A stretch of DNA of 64,000 bases from Hyphomicrobiales bacterium (GTDB taxonomy: Bacteria > Pseudomonadota > Alphaproteobacteria > Rhizobiales > Aestuariivirgaceae), in NCBI GenBank assembly GCA_025363755.1, contig JANYLQ010000064.1:62001-126000 (forward strand), given 5' to 3'. The position numbers and the translations under genes were made by a program. This document shows, piece after piece, positions 56,391-64,000 of the stretch (position 1 is its first letter; every line of letters starts with the position of its first letter). A model generated the notes under the pieces. It worked only from the letters and a program-made list of their open reading frames with translations, was not told the DNA's origin and did not search any database.

Positions 56391-56418
56391 AAAAAGGGCA
56401 ACCTCGCGGATGCCCTTT
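56389..56418 (-). terminator. Intrinsic terminator for the glycine-zipper gene
   Basis: On the minus strand AAAGGGCA and TGCCCTTT form an 8-bp stem with a 10-base loop (56393-56418), followed by seven T residues. It lies just after the minus-strand gene ending at 56440 and overlaps the end of the KefB-like gene. Confidence 0.8.
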
Positions 56419-56439
56419 CGAATTCTCAAAGCAGACGAA

Positions 56440-56727
56440 TTAAGCTGTTTTGTTCATTTGGGCCTTGATCAAACCAGCGATGATCTGAATAACAATGCCA
56501 CCAACGCCCGATGCAGCGATGTTGCCAATGTTGAGGCCACCACCTGCAACGTTAGCAATTGCAGGGATCAACGAACCCAAAATTGAGCCAGCGCCGACAC
56601 CGCCGACTGCGCCAGCGATTGTGTTGCCCAAGCCACCAAGGCTCGAGTCTTTCATAGTAGCTCCACCGACGTTACCGCCAACAGCACCAGCAACGAGTTG
56701 CAAAATGATAGGTAAAAGTGATTCCAT
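56440..56727 (-). CDS. Small glycine-rich membrane protein
   Basis: A 95-residue protein from the ATG at 56727, with a strong GGGAGG upstream. It consists of an N-terminal hydrophobic helix (LLPIILQLVAGAVGGNVGG) and two further hydrophobic glycine-zipper segments (GGLGNTIAGAVGGVGAGSILGSL and GVGGIVIQIIAGLIKAQM). The GxxxG spacing suits tight helix packing in a membrane. No family name can be given with confidence. It is monocistronic, with its own terminator, and could be highly expressed. Confidence 0.75.
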   Translation of the reverse strand: MESLLPIILQLVAGAVGGNVGGATMKDSSLGGLGNTIAGAVGGVGAGSILGSLIPAIANVAGGGLNIGNIAASGVGGIVIQIIAGLIKAQMNKTA

Positions 56728-56854
56728 AATGAGTGCCTCCCAATATTCGTAATTGATTCGAACTACCCCACGGCAGCGCGCAAAGCTTACCAGCAATTGA
56801 GCAAAGTACAATCGCTCAAATACAACTTCAGAACTAGGCTATCGTTCAATGCAA

Positions 56855-58276
56855 TCAGTAGGCGTTTTCACTTTTCAAAAGTGCCATTGGTGTCTTGGCT
56901 AAAATATAGAGATCAAGCCCCAAAGACCAGCGATCAATATAATCGAGATCATGTTTCACACGTTGCTCAAGCTTCTCATGCGTGTCAGTTTCACCGCGCC
57001 AACCATTGATTTGGGCCCAACCCGTAATACCAGGCTTCACTTTATGGCGCGCGAAATAGCCATCAATCACTTCATCATAAAGTGTGCCCGCAGCTTTTGC
57101 TTGAGTCGCATGAGGACGCGGGCCGACGAGCGAAAGTTGACCTTGAAGAACATTAAACAGTTGCGGCAACTCATCCAATGAAGTCTTACGAATGATGCGC
57201 CCCACTTTCGTCACACGCGGATCACCCTTTGTGACCAGTTTTGAAGCTGAGGCATCACTCATATCAGTGTACATGGAGCGGAATTTAAAAACCTGAACCA
57301 GCTCATTGTTAAAACCAAACCGTTTTTGGCGGAAAATAATCGGGCCTTTGCTTTCAAAGCGCACAGCCAAAGCGACAACAAGCATGACAGGCGACAGCAA
57401 AACAATAACAATCAAGGCAATCGCACGGTCGAGCGTGTCTTTGATAAATTGGTCCCAGCCATTGAGAGGGCGCTCGAACAGTGAAAGTAAAGGAAGATCG
57501 CCAATGTAGGTATAAGCATGCGGCGAAAGCTTGAGAATAGCGGCCTGACCACTCACCCGAATATCAACAGGCAATTCCCATAGCCGTTTAAGAATTTGCA
57601 ATAGGCGCTGTTCTGCCGAAAGCGGAATCGCAACGATGATCAAATCAACACGACTATTCCGCGCATATTCCGCAAGCTCAGCAATCTTGCCAATTTTCTT
57701 GTGTTTGCGAACTGATTCAGGACTACGATTGTCGAACCGGTCGTCAAACAAGCCAATAATTTCGATATCAAGCTCTTTGGAGTTTTCGAGTGTGGTGATC
57801 GCATCTTCTGCTGCCTTGCCACCGCCCACAACGGCGATGCGTTGCCGCGAGTGTCCATGACGAACAATCGGCCTAATCCAAATTTGCGCAATGCCACGGC
57901 TGAAAATAAAATGCAGAGCTGTGAGGCAGAGCCATAATTTAAACCAATCGGCGCCAAGATCGAGTCTGATCAAATACGAAATTTGGAAAACTAAAATTCC
58001 AACAATCGCCGTTGTGATCCACGACTTGATGACTGACAAAAAACCTCTGGCCAAGCTTTGAATTTGATACAGCCCAAGGCTGCGCAAAAGAAAAAGACAA
58101 GCAAAGCCCAACAACGCAATAAAAAATCCAGCGGCGCCAGGTGTGGCCGCGTCAAAACGACCAACAACCAAAAGTGTGATAAAAAGACCACCAGCAAAGA
58201 ACACCAGTGCATCAACACTTTTGAGCAGACGTTGGAATACTTCGCTGTCAGCAAAACTTCTATTCATGCAGTCCAT
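56855..58276 (-). CDS. Undecaprenyl-phosphate sugar phosphotransferase (WcaJ/PssY type)
   Basis: Initiates exopolysaccharide synthesis by moving a hexose-1-phosphate, usually glucose, to undecaprenyl phosphate. The start is uncertain: ATGs at 58276 and 58267 are in frame, and the frame opens to 58360. From 58276 the product has 473 residues. Four N-terminal transmembrane segments, a CoA-binding-like Rossmann domain (VVGGGKAAEDAITTLE), a further helix, then the bacterial-sugar-transferase domain (IFRQKRFGFNNELVQVFKFRSMY, KVGRIIRKTSLDELPQLFNVLQG, LVGPRPHA and KPGITGWAQINGWRGET). It appears alone, without other polysaccharide genes nearby. Confidence 0.92.
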   Translation of the reverse strand: MDCMNRSFADSEVFQRLLKSVDALVFFAGGLFITLLVVGRFDAATPGAAGFFIALLGFACLFLLRSLGLYQIQSLARGFLSVIKSWITTAIVGILVFQISYLIRLDLGADWFKLWLCLTALHFIFSRGIAQIWIRPIVRHGHSRQRIAVVGGGKAAEDAITTLENSKELDIEIIGLFDDRFDNRSPESVRKHKKIGKIAELAEYARNSRVDLIIVAIPLSAEQRLLQILKRLWELPVDIRVSGQAAILKLSPHAYTYIGDLPLLSLFERPLNGWDQFIKDTLDRAIALIVIVLLSPVMLVVALAVRFESKGPIIFRQKRFGFNNELVQVFKFRSMYTDMSDASASKLVTKGDPRVTKVGRIIRKTSLDELPQLFNVLQGQLSLVGPRPHATQAKAAGTLYDEVIDGYFARHKVKPGITGWAQINGWRGETDTHEKLEQRVKHDLDYIDRWSLGLDLYILAKTPMALLKSENAY

Positions 58277-58410
58277 CCATCCCCAGATCACTACTCTTTG
58301 CTGAAGGGAATTTAGGAATGAGTAAAGACCGCCCATCTCGGGCTTGGTTTTGAACGGCACCGTTAAAGAATGGTTGGCAAACTCGATTGAATTAGCCCTA
58401 ACCCATCAAA

Positions 58411-59439
58411 TCACAGCGGATTGGCGCTAAATGTATCACAATCCTTCAGGCCTTTAGCGGTCATACCCGTCTTAAACCACCTGACGCGCTGGGCCGATGT
58501 TCCGTGTGTGAACGTGTCAGGCTGCGCATAGCCGCGCGACTGCTTTTGCAAATGATCATCACCAATCTGGCTTGCGGCGTTCAAAGCTTCGTCAATATCG
58601 CCTGCCTGCAAAATATGTTTTTGCGCATCAGCCTCAGTCGACCAGATGCCAGCAAAACAATCGGCTTGCAGTTCCATCTTGACGGAAAGCGCATTGCTTT
58701 CAGCTTCTGATCCTTGGCTGCGCGCCTGTTGCACTTGGTCAGCAATACCCAACAAATTTTGTACATGATGGCCAACCTCGTGGGCAACGACGTAGGCTTG
58801 CGCGAAATCACCGGGTGCGCCCAATTTAGTCTTCATATCCTGGTAAAATGCGAGATCGATATAAACTTTGTGGTCAGCCGGGCAATAAAATGGCCCCATA
58901 GCAGATTGCGCTGTGCCACAGCCAGATTGCGTGTAGCCAGTAAACAAAACCAGCCGAGGCTTTTCATATTGCTGGCCCATATCACTGAAAATTTTCGTCC
59001 AAACATCTTCTGTTGAACCCAACACCTTTGCTACAAATACCTTTCCGGAATCGGTGGTGGTAACGTCTTGTGTGGCAGCACCTGAGCCACCATCCAAACT
59101 ACTGTTATTTGCCGATTGCCCCAGATTGGTGTCATTCGGTAATTGAATTTGAGTGGTGTTGCCAGGCATCGTAACACCACCACCGCCGCCATTGACCATG
59201 TTGATAAGATCAACACCAAGAAAAAATTTCAGCGCAAAATACGCGACAACCAACAGAATAATGCCCTTCATGCCAATGGTGCGGAACAGCAAAGGCAGCA
59301 ACATCGCAAGACCGCCACCACCGCCCATCCGACCACCGCCGCCAAGACCGCCCATGCCACCGCCACGCGGGCCAAAGCCGCCACCACTATCGCGTTGATC
59401 ATCGACGTTGTCACTTTGGCGTTGATTATTCAGGTCCAT
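58411..59439 (-). CDS. Neutral zinc metallopeptidase (YpfJ family)
   Basis: The product has 342 residues from the ATG at 59439, where GTGAGG lies eight bases upstream; a TTG at 59457 is in frame. The first 45 residues are Gly/Arg-rich ([18 protein letters not shown]) and probably disordered, then a transmembrane helix lies near 55-75. The rest is the YpfJ/zinc metallopeptidase domain with the active site [12 protein letters not shown] (HExxH) in the C-terminal half and [11 protein letters not shown] with the third ligand. It is likely anchored in the inner membrane with the domain in the periplasm. The substrate is unknown. Confidence 0.9.
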   Translation of the reverse strand: MDLNNQRQSDNVDDQRDSGGGFGPRGGGMGGLGGGGRMGGGGGLAMLLPLLFRTIGMKGIILLVVAYFALKFFLGVDLINMVNGGGGGVTMPGNTTQIQLPNDTNLGQSANNSSLDGGSGAATQDVTTTDSGKVFVAKVLGSTEDVWTKIFSDMGQQYEKPRLVLFTGYTQSGCGTAQSAMGPFYCPADHKVYIDLAFYQDMKTKLGAPGDFAQAYVVAHEVGHHVQNLLGIADQVQQARSQGSEAESNALSVKMELQADCFAGIWSTEADAQKHILQAGDIDEALNAASQIGDDHLQKQSRGYAQPDTFTHGTSAQRVRWFKTGMTAKGLKDCDTFSANPL

Positions 59440-59649
59440 ACGACTTGCCTCACTCAAATTTTGATATGGAGCCGAATTTGCCGTGTTAGGAGCTCAATTG
59501 CAAGTTAGGATTTTGGCAGTCTTAACTTTCAATGCGTTGTTAGAATGAAACCCTCGTTTTTCTATTCTCAGTCAAACCGAAGGATCAAAATTATGATTTT
59601 GACATACATCAGATTTGAACAAATAACGCGTCGTAAGTGCAAAGATACC

Positions 59650-59675
59650 GTCATCCCCATTTAATTTTGGGTGAC
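59650..59675. repeat. Imperfect GTCA-CCC palindrome
   Basis: GTCATCCCC and GGGTGAC form a short imperfect inverted repeat with an AT-rich loop in the spacer after the metallopeptidase gene. It looks like a degenerate relative of the GTCAT palindromes at 17293 and 39778. Confidence 0.35.
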
Positions 59676-59704
59676 AGATTCAAATATATCACATAACTGC
59701 ACGC

Positions 59705-59980
59705 CTACTCTTCGTTGCTGGAAAACAGCGACTGCGATGCAGTTGGTCTTTTCGGCGCCAGCCGCATTTGGTGCTTAGCTTTCCGACCCGAAACACGCGC
59801 ACGCCAAACTCTAAAACTTCCCGGTTTAAGATTAGCACGCATAACAGCAACCACCTGCTTCTCTGTAAATCCCACAACCTGTTTGATTGCATCAAATGAA
59901 ACTTCATCAGCCCATGCCAGACCAATAATTTCATGAATTTTTTCAGAGGTGAGAATTTCTTTTTTCATTTCTCTGTTCAT
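59705..59980 (-). CDS. TIGR03643/DUF2805 family protein
   Basis: A 91-residue protein with IHEIIGLAWADEVSFDAIKQVVGFTEKQVVAVMRANLKPGSFRVWRARVSGRKAKH-type sequence in which the WADxxxFxAI, GxxExxVxxxMR and FxxWRxRVxGRxxKH features identify the TIGR03643/DUF2805 family. The function is not established. The C-terminus is basic. An ATG four codons later (59968) is also possible as start. No strong ribosome binding site is seen. It is separated from nadE by 298 bases. Confidence 0.82.
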   Translation of the reverse strand: MNREMKKEILTSEKIHEIIGLAWADEVSFDAIKQVVGFTEKQVVAVMRANLKPGSFRVWRARVSGRKAKHQMRLAPKRPTASQSLFSSNEE

Positions 59981-60278
59981 CGCATAATATCGCGAATGAT
60001 TGGCCGCGACAGATTAGCCCAATATAGATTCTCGCACCGTCATTCTTATCCTCTAACTTAAACTAAAGTCGCACTTTTTGAGTTAACCGGCCTTGAGCTG
60101 CTGACCACGGCGGAATTCTTCAAAAGGACCACAAACAAAGACACACTAGTCGGAGCAGCAAGATATCTAACGCGCGTTTTGATCATCAACCGCCGACATT
60201 ATCGCCAAGTGTCGTCGTTTTTTTCACCGCATTCACTTGTCTTCCACATTGCGTTAACACAGGCTATGAAGCGCCATC
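59981..60278. other. Intergenic region before nadE with no recognised feature
   Basis: A 298-base spacer between the divergent TIGR03643 gene and nadE. It probably holds both promoters. I see no clear -10/-35 pair, palindrome, RNA gene or conserved reading frame in it. Confidence 0.5.
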
Positions 60279-61904
60279 ATGACGGATAAACTCACAATCG
60301 CTTTAGCGCAGCTTAATCCCACAGTTGGTGCAATAGGTTCGAATCTAGCTAAGGCAAAAGCAGCTATTGCCTCTCTACCCGCCGTTGATCTGGTGCTGTT
60401 CCCAGAGCTGTTCCTCTCTGGTTATCCACCTGAGGATTTGGTGCTAAGAGCCTCATTCGTGACGGCATGTAAAACCGCGGCAGAAGAATTATCACGCGAT
60501 TTTTCAAATGGCCCCGCGATACTCATCGGCCTGCCATGGCGCGAGGGCGATAAGTTGCACAACGCAGTAGCCCTGCTTAACGGCGGTAAAATTGAAACTC
60601 TGCGTTTCAAATATGATCTCCCCAACTATGGTGTGTTTGATGAGAAGCGCGTGTTCCAGCCCGGCCCTGCGCCAGGCCCCATCAATTTTAAAGGTGTGCG
60701 CATCGGCGTTCCGATCTGTGAAGATATTTGGACAGAGGAAACCTGCGAGACACTGGCTGAAACGGGTGCTGAAATTCTGCTCTCGCCCAACGGCTCACCA
60801 TTCGAGCGCAACAAGGATGATGTGCGCCTGAACCTTGTGGTCGCACGCGTTAGCGAAACCAAACTTCCGTTGGCTTATCTCAATCAAGTGGGCGGCCAAG
60901 ATGAGTTGGTCTTTGATGGCGCATCATTTGTGCTGAACGCTGACCGCACACTGGCCTTGCAAATGCCAATGTTTGAAGAGGCTGTGGCTATTACACAATG
61001 GGTGCGCGGCGATAACGGTTGGCATATGCTGCCGAACACTGCGGCTAAATTGCCCGAGAATGAAGAAGAAACATGGAAGGCCTGCGTGCTGGGCCTACGG
61101 GATTACGTCGATAAAAATAGATTTCCCGGCGTGGTGCTGGGAATGAGCGGCGGCATTGATAGTGCCGTGGTTGCGGCCATGGCTGTTGATGCTTTGGGTT
61201 CGGCCCGGGTTCATTGCGTGATGTTGCCCTATGCATATACCAGCCAAGATAGTTTGGTGGATGCTGAATTATGCGCCAAACTTTTGGGTGTGCGCTATGA
61301 TGTAGTGCCAATCAAAGAACCAGTGGAAGGTTTCCTCTCCGCCCTCGGCCCCATGTTTAAGGGAACGCCTCCGGGCGTGACGGAAGAAAACATGCAGAGC
61401 CGTTCGCGCGGCGTGATCCTGATGGCGATCTCAAATAAATTTGGCAGCATGGTTCTGACCACCGGCAACAAGAGCGAAATGAGTGTAGGCTATGCCACAC
61501 TTTATGGCGACATGAATGGCGGTTTCAACCCGATTAAAGATGTCTACAAAATGGAAGTCTATCGCTTGGCCGCGTGGCGCAACACACAAGGTCATGTGAT
61601 CCCTGAACGTATCATCACCAAAGCCCCCACCGCCGAACTACGCGAAAACCAAAAAGACCAAGACTCACTTCCGCCTTATGAAGCACTTGATGATATCCTC
61701 GAAGGTTTGGTGGAGCGCGAGCAGACTGTGGCCGAAATTTCAGCGCGCGGGCATGACGTCGCATTGGTCAAGCGCATTCAGCACATGCTTTATGTCGCGG
61801 AGTATAAGCGCAGACAAGCAGCGCCTGGCGTTAAAATCACGCGGAAGAATTTTGGGCGCGATCGCAGATATCCGATTACGAACGGGTGGCGGGATACCAA
61901 GTAA
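60279..61904 (+). CDS. nadE: Glutamine-dependent NAD+ synthetase
   Basis: Last step of NAD+ synthesis, amidating nicotinic acid adenine dinucleotide with nitrogen from glutamine. The product has 541 residues. The N-terminal nitrilase-type glutaminase domain (1 to about 260) has the Glu in LVLFPELFLSGYP, the Lys in RFKYDLPNYGVFDEKR and the Cys in GVPICEDIW. The C-terminal ATP-pyrophosphatase domain (about 275-541) has VVLGMSGGIDSAVV and TTGNKSEMSVGYATLYGDM. Both active sites look complete. ATG at 60279, single gene. Confidence 0.95.
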   Translation: MTDKLTIALAQLNPTVGAIGSNLAKAKAAIASLPAVDLVLFPELFLSGYPPEDLVLRASFVTACKTAAEELSRDFSNGPAILIGLPWREGDKLHNAVALLNGGKIETLRFKYDLPNYGVFDEKRVFQPGPAPGPINFKGVRIGVPICEDIWTEETCETLAETGAEILLSPNGSPFERNKDDVRLNLVVARVSETKLPLAYLNQVGGQDELVFDGASFVLNADRTLALQMPMFEEAVAITQWVRGDNGWHMLPNTAAKLPENEEETWKACVLGLRDYVDKNRFPGVVLGMSGGIDSAVVAAMAVDALGSARVHCVMLPYAYTSQDSLVDAELCAKLLGVRYDVVPIKEPVEGFLSALGPMFKGTPPGVTEENMQSRSRGVILMAISNKFGSMVLTTGNKSEMSVGYATLYGDMNGGFNPIKDVYKMEVYRLAAWRNTQGHVIPERIITKAPTAELRENQKDQDSLPPYEALDDILEGLVEREQTVAEISARGHDVALVKRIQHMLYVAEYKRRQAAPGVKITRKNFGRDRRYPITNGWRDTK

Positions 61905-61943
61905 CTTTTTCGTAACTACTTTTAGGTTTCGATAATCCGTTAC

Positions 61944-61980
61944 AAAAAATCCAGCCCAACAAAAACTGCAGGGCTGGATT
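61944..61980 (-). terminator. Intrinsic terminator for the small secreted gene at 62023
   Basis: AATCCAGCCC and GGGCTGGATT form a perfect 10-bp stem (61949-61958 and 61971-61980) with a 12-base loop. Read on the minus strand it is followed by a run of T residues. It lies between the convergent nadE and the gene ending at 62023; its polarity suits the latter. Confidence 0.85.
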
Positions 61981-62022
61981 AACATTATGTTGCAACTAAA
62001 AAACTAAAATCGCCGTTTTAAC

Positions 62023-62316
62023 TCAAGCGCAATGACTATGGCCGTGGTGCACAGCACCCAACAAAAGACCAGCACCGCCGCCGATTGCGGCGCCGCCAAC
62101 AGCATAAGCGCTGCCATAAACAAGGGCGCTTCCCACGCCACCAGTTACAGCGCCGAGTACTGCGCCAAGCACAATAATCGCGCCAACATCGCCTTCGCTC
62201 ATGCAAGCCATTTCAGCTTGGTGGTGCTTTGTCTTGGCCATGGCAGGTGCTGCCGCAGTTACAACGCTACCTGCAACCAAAGCAGCTGCCAAAGAAATAT
62301 TGATTAGGGATTTCAT
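62023..62316 (-). CDS. Small secreted glycine-zipper protein
   Basis: A 97-residue product from the ATG at 62316, which has GGAG eight bases upstream. A signal peptide (about 1-27, ending APAMAKT) is followed by a His/Gln-containing stretch (KHHQAEMACMSEG) and a hydrophobic glycine-zipper core (IIVLGAVLGAVTGGVGSALVYG and GGAAIGGGAGLLLGAVHHGHSH). The His-rich C-terminus (HHGHSHC) with Cys could bind metal. No named family is certain. It is monocistronic with its own terminator. Confidence 0.72.
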   Translation of the reverse strand: MKSLINISLAAALVAGSVVTAAAPAMAKTKHHQAEMACMSEGDVGAIIVLGAVLGAVTGGVGSALVYGSAYAVGGAAIGGGAGLLLGAVHHGHSHCA

Positions 62317-62673
62317 TTTGATTCTCCATGTTTTTACGTGTTTTCGAAACCGCATCTATTTTAGACCCAAGCCTCCTGAGTCCATAGCGGTAAGTTTAGC
62401 AGGAAAATTATGGCTGGAATAGGAGCGTCAACCATTGATTTTGGGCAATAAGGTCACACTGTCGCGACATCAAAATAACCATTTAAATTAATGTGTTGAG
62501 AAATTACTCCAATATTTCGCTCAATCCGCTTTATAAAAATTCTAAAGTTAGCATCGCCCATCTTTGAGTTGCTTATTCACCTGTGCAATCTTCCACTTCC
62601 CAAGCGCCTTCTTCAACCGCCTAAAAAATTTCAAAATTCGTCAAACAAATAAGAATCACTTAATCCACGATGT
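62317..62673. other. Intergenic region before the amine oxidase gene
   Basis: About 350 AT-rich bases between divergent genes, presumably holding both promoters. I see no clear palindrome, RNA gene or coding frame of supportable length. Several ATTTT/AAAAT tracts lie close to the downstream gene. Confidence 0.45.
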
Positions 62674-64000
62674 ATGAAAAATATCATCGCTTCACTACTG
62701 TTCGTCATTGCAACTGCCTGCGCACAAGCAGCACCTGCAGATGGCCCGTTCCACCCCATGGATGCCCTCACACCCGGTGAGATTGAAGCAACGGTGAAAC
62801 TTTTAAGGGATGCAGGCGATGCTGATAAGGATACAACCTATCCCGCTGTCACGTTGCGCGAGGCACCAAAGGACGACATTCGGAAATGGCAACAGGGCCA
62901 ACCGTTCACGCGCGCAGCCTTTGTCATCTTGCGCAGGCAAGGCAAAACTTTTGAAGCAATAGTAGATCTCACGGCGAAAAAAATTACCTCTTTCACCGAG
63001 AAGCCTGGCCAAGAACCCATGATCATGGATTATGAATGGGTGGCGGGCCGCGATAAATTTATGGCCGACCCGCGCTTCAAAGCCGCAATCGCCAAGCGCG
63101 GCTTGAAAGATATGAAGCAAGTTTTTTGCACGCCCAATTCTGCAGGCACATTTCCAGGTGATGGTTTTGAGGGCCGCCGTATTTTAAAAATTCCGTGCTT
63201 TTCAGGTGAAAATCGCCTTCACCCCCTGCTCGCCCGCCCAATTGAAGGTTTAATGGGAATTGTTGATTCAAACACGGGTGAAGTATTGGAAGTGCTTGAT
63301 CGCGAAACGGTTGAATTGCCGTCAGCGCCAAAGGGCTATGGCACTGATCTGCCCGAGCTCGACAAAGTCACCAACCCGATTGCTATGATCGCCCCTGCTG
63401 GCCCTAACATTGAACTCAGTGGCAACCTGGAAATCAAATGGAACCGTTGGCAGATGCATGCCAGAGCAGACAAACGCGCTGGCCTCATTTTATCTTTGGT
63501 CAAATTTGATGACGGCAAAAAACTGCGTGACATCGCTTACCAAATGAATGTGTCTGAACTCTTCGTGCCCTATATGAGTCCCGATCCAACATGGAGTTAT
63601 CGCACTTTCATGGACGCTGGCGAGTTTGGCATGGGTTATCTCATTGCGTCACTAAAGCCCGGAGTTGATTGCCCACCCAACGCAATCTTCGTAGATCTCA
63701 CATTCCCAAATGATGTGGGCGGCACCTACACAAGGCCAGCAGCACTCTGTGTTTTTGAACGCGCCAATGGTGACCCGGCTTGGCGGCATTATGTGGCCAG
63801 CACAAAATCAGTCGCTGGCGTGCCCCAAGTTGAAATGGTAGTGCGCCACATCCCAACCGTCGGCAATTATGATTATGTCGTCGACTACGTGTTTTCACCT
63901 CAAGGCAACATCACACTGCGCGTGGGTGCCACAGGTTTCGACGCGGTTCAATCATCTGCAGCAGCCAATATGGAAAGCCCGACAGCCTTGGCTGACACAA
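62674..64000 (+). CDS. Copper amine oxidase (primary-amine oxidase), partial
   Basis: Oxidises primary amines to aldehydes with release of ammonia and peroxide, in the periplasm. Translation from the ATG at 62674 stays open to the window end, giving 442 residues. A signal peptide (about 1-20, ending CAQAAP) is followed by N2/N3 domains and the start of the catalytic beta-sandwich. FMDAGEFGMGYL contains Asp314, the catalytic base, and GNYDYVVDY contains Tyr399, which would be converted to topaquinone. The copper-binding histidines lie beyond base 64000. No good ribosome binding site is visible, so the start is provisional. Confidence 0.93.
   Translation, partial: MKNIIASLLFVIATACAQAAPADGPFHPMDALTPGEIEATVKLLRDAGDADKDTTYPAVTLREAPKDDIRKWQQGQPFTRAAFVILRRQGKTFEAIVDLTAKKITSFTEKPGQEPMIMDYEWVAGRDKFMADPRFKAAIAKRGLKDMKQVFCTPNSAGTFPGDGFEGRRILKIPCFSGENRLHPLLARPIEGLMGIVDSNTGEVLEVLDRETVELPSAPKGYGTDLPELDKVTNPIAMIAPAGPNIELSGNLEIKWNRWQMHARADKRAGLILSLVKFDDGKKLRDIAYQMNVSELFVPYMSPDPTWSYRTFMDAGEFGMGYLIASLKPGVDCPPNAIFVDLTFPNDVGGTYTRPAALCVFERANGDPAWRHYVASTKSVAGVPQVEMVVRHIPTVGNYDYVVDYVFSPQGNITLRVGATGFDAVQSSAAANMESPTALADT

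Noticed and set aside
60325-60345. tRNA T-loop-like GGTTCGAATC
   Set aside because: It lies inside the nadE coding region, and no cloverleaf can be built around it.
62400-62445. Very short reading frame in the spacer before the amine oxidase gene
   Set aside because: Only about 13 codons, with no convincing ribosome binding site and no recognisable product.

Overview
The window reads as a chromosome segment of an alphaproteobacterium, most probably in or near the Hyphomicrobiales (Rhizobiales). The order-level placement is an inference. The support is the divergent miaA/serB pair, a yajC-secD-secF operon that continues into NDUFAF3-like and NDUFAF6-like genes, an ATP12-type F1-ATPase chaperone gene, folate-dependent TrmFO, a gabD-rpiA-gor operon divergent from gph, and the style of the sugar ABC operon. 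Base composition looks close to 50 % GC. Genes are tightly packed, with many 1-4 base start/stop overlaps. I saw no rRNA, tRNA or CRISPR array.

Layout. 1-8.5 kb: partial miaA, serB, an RND efflux permease with its adaptor, and uvrB. 8.5-11.9 kb: an accessory insert holding an unrecognised HEPN-like gene, a RelE/ParE-type toxin-antitoxin pair, an orphan membrane protein, and a Y1/REP-associated transposase framed by 20-bp inverted repeats and short tandem repeats. 12-22 kb: a FemAB/GNAT-like acyltransferase, a large DUF2339 membrane protein, lipB, a glutathione S-transferase, rimO, secreted proteins of unknown role, and the start of the next operon. 20.6-25.3 kb: corA-crcB-rluC-ATP12 on the minus strand facing trmFO, with two perfect palindromes between corA and trmFO. 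25.3-29.5 kb: yajC-secDF-NDUFAF3-NDUFAF6. 29.6-36.1 kb: a DUF815 ATPase, an ECF sigma/anti-sigma pair behind gabD-rpiA-gor, and gph.

36-48.8 kb is a carbohydrate locus that looks built around inositol or a related polyol: an esterase, a NagZ-like GH3 enzyme, iolE (inosose dehydratase), a second TIM-barrel isomerase, a XylF/XylH/FrcA-type ABC transporter, and a divergent ROK regulator. The ROK gene runs by a GTGA overlap into a vanadium-haloperoxidase-like/PAP2 enzyme and a secreted FG-GAP/UnbV protein. An intrinsic terminator between the binding-protein and permease genes probably sets their expression ratio.

48.8-64 kb: methylmalonyl-CoA mutase and both propionyl-CoA carboxylase subunits (propionyl-CoA to succinyl-CoA, epimerase not present here), a KefB-type K+/H+ antiporter, a glycine-zipper protein, a WcaJ/PssY-type sugar-phosphate transferase, a zinc metallopeptidase, a TIGR03643 protein, NAD+ synthetase, a second glycine-rich secreted protein, and the 5' two-thirds of a copper amine oxidase that runs off the end.

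The points most worth a second look are the transposase unit with 18/20 terminal inverted repeats, the palindromes before trmFO, the clustering of three homologues of mitochondrial complex-assembly factors, and the haloperoxidase/FG-GAP pair translationally linked to the sugar-locus regulator.
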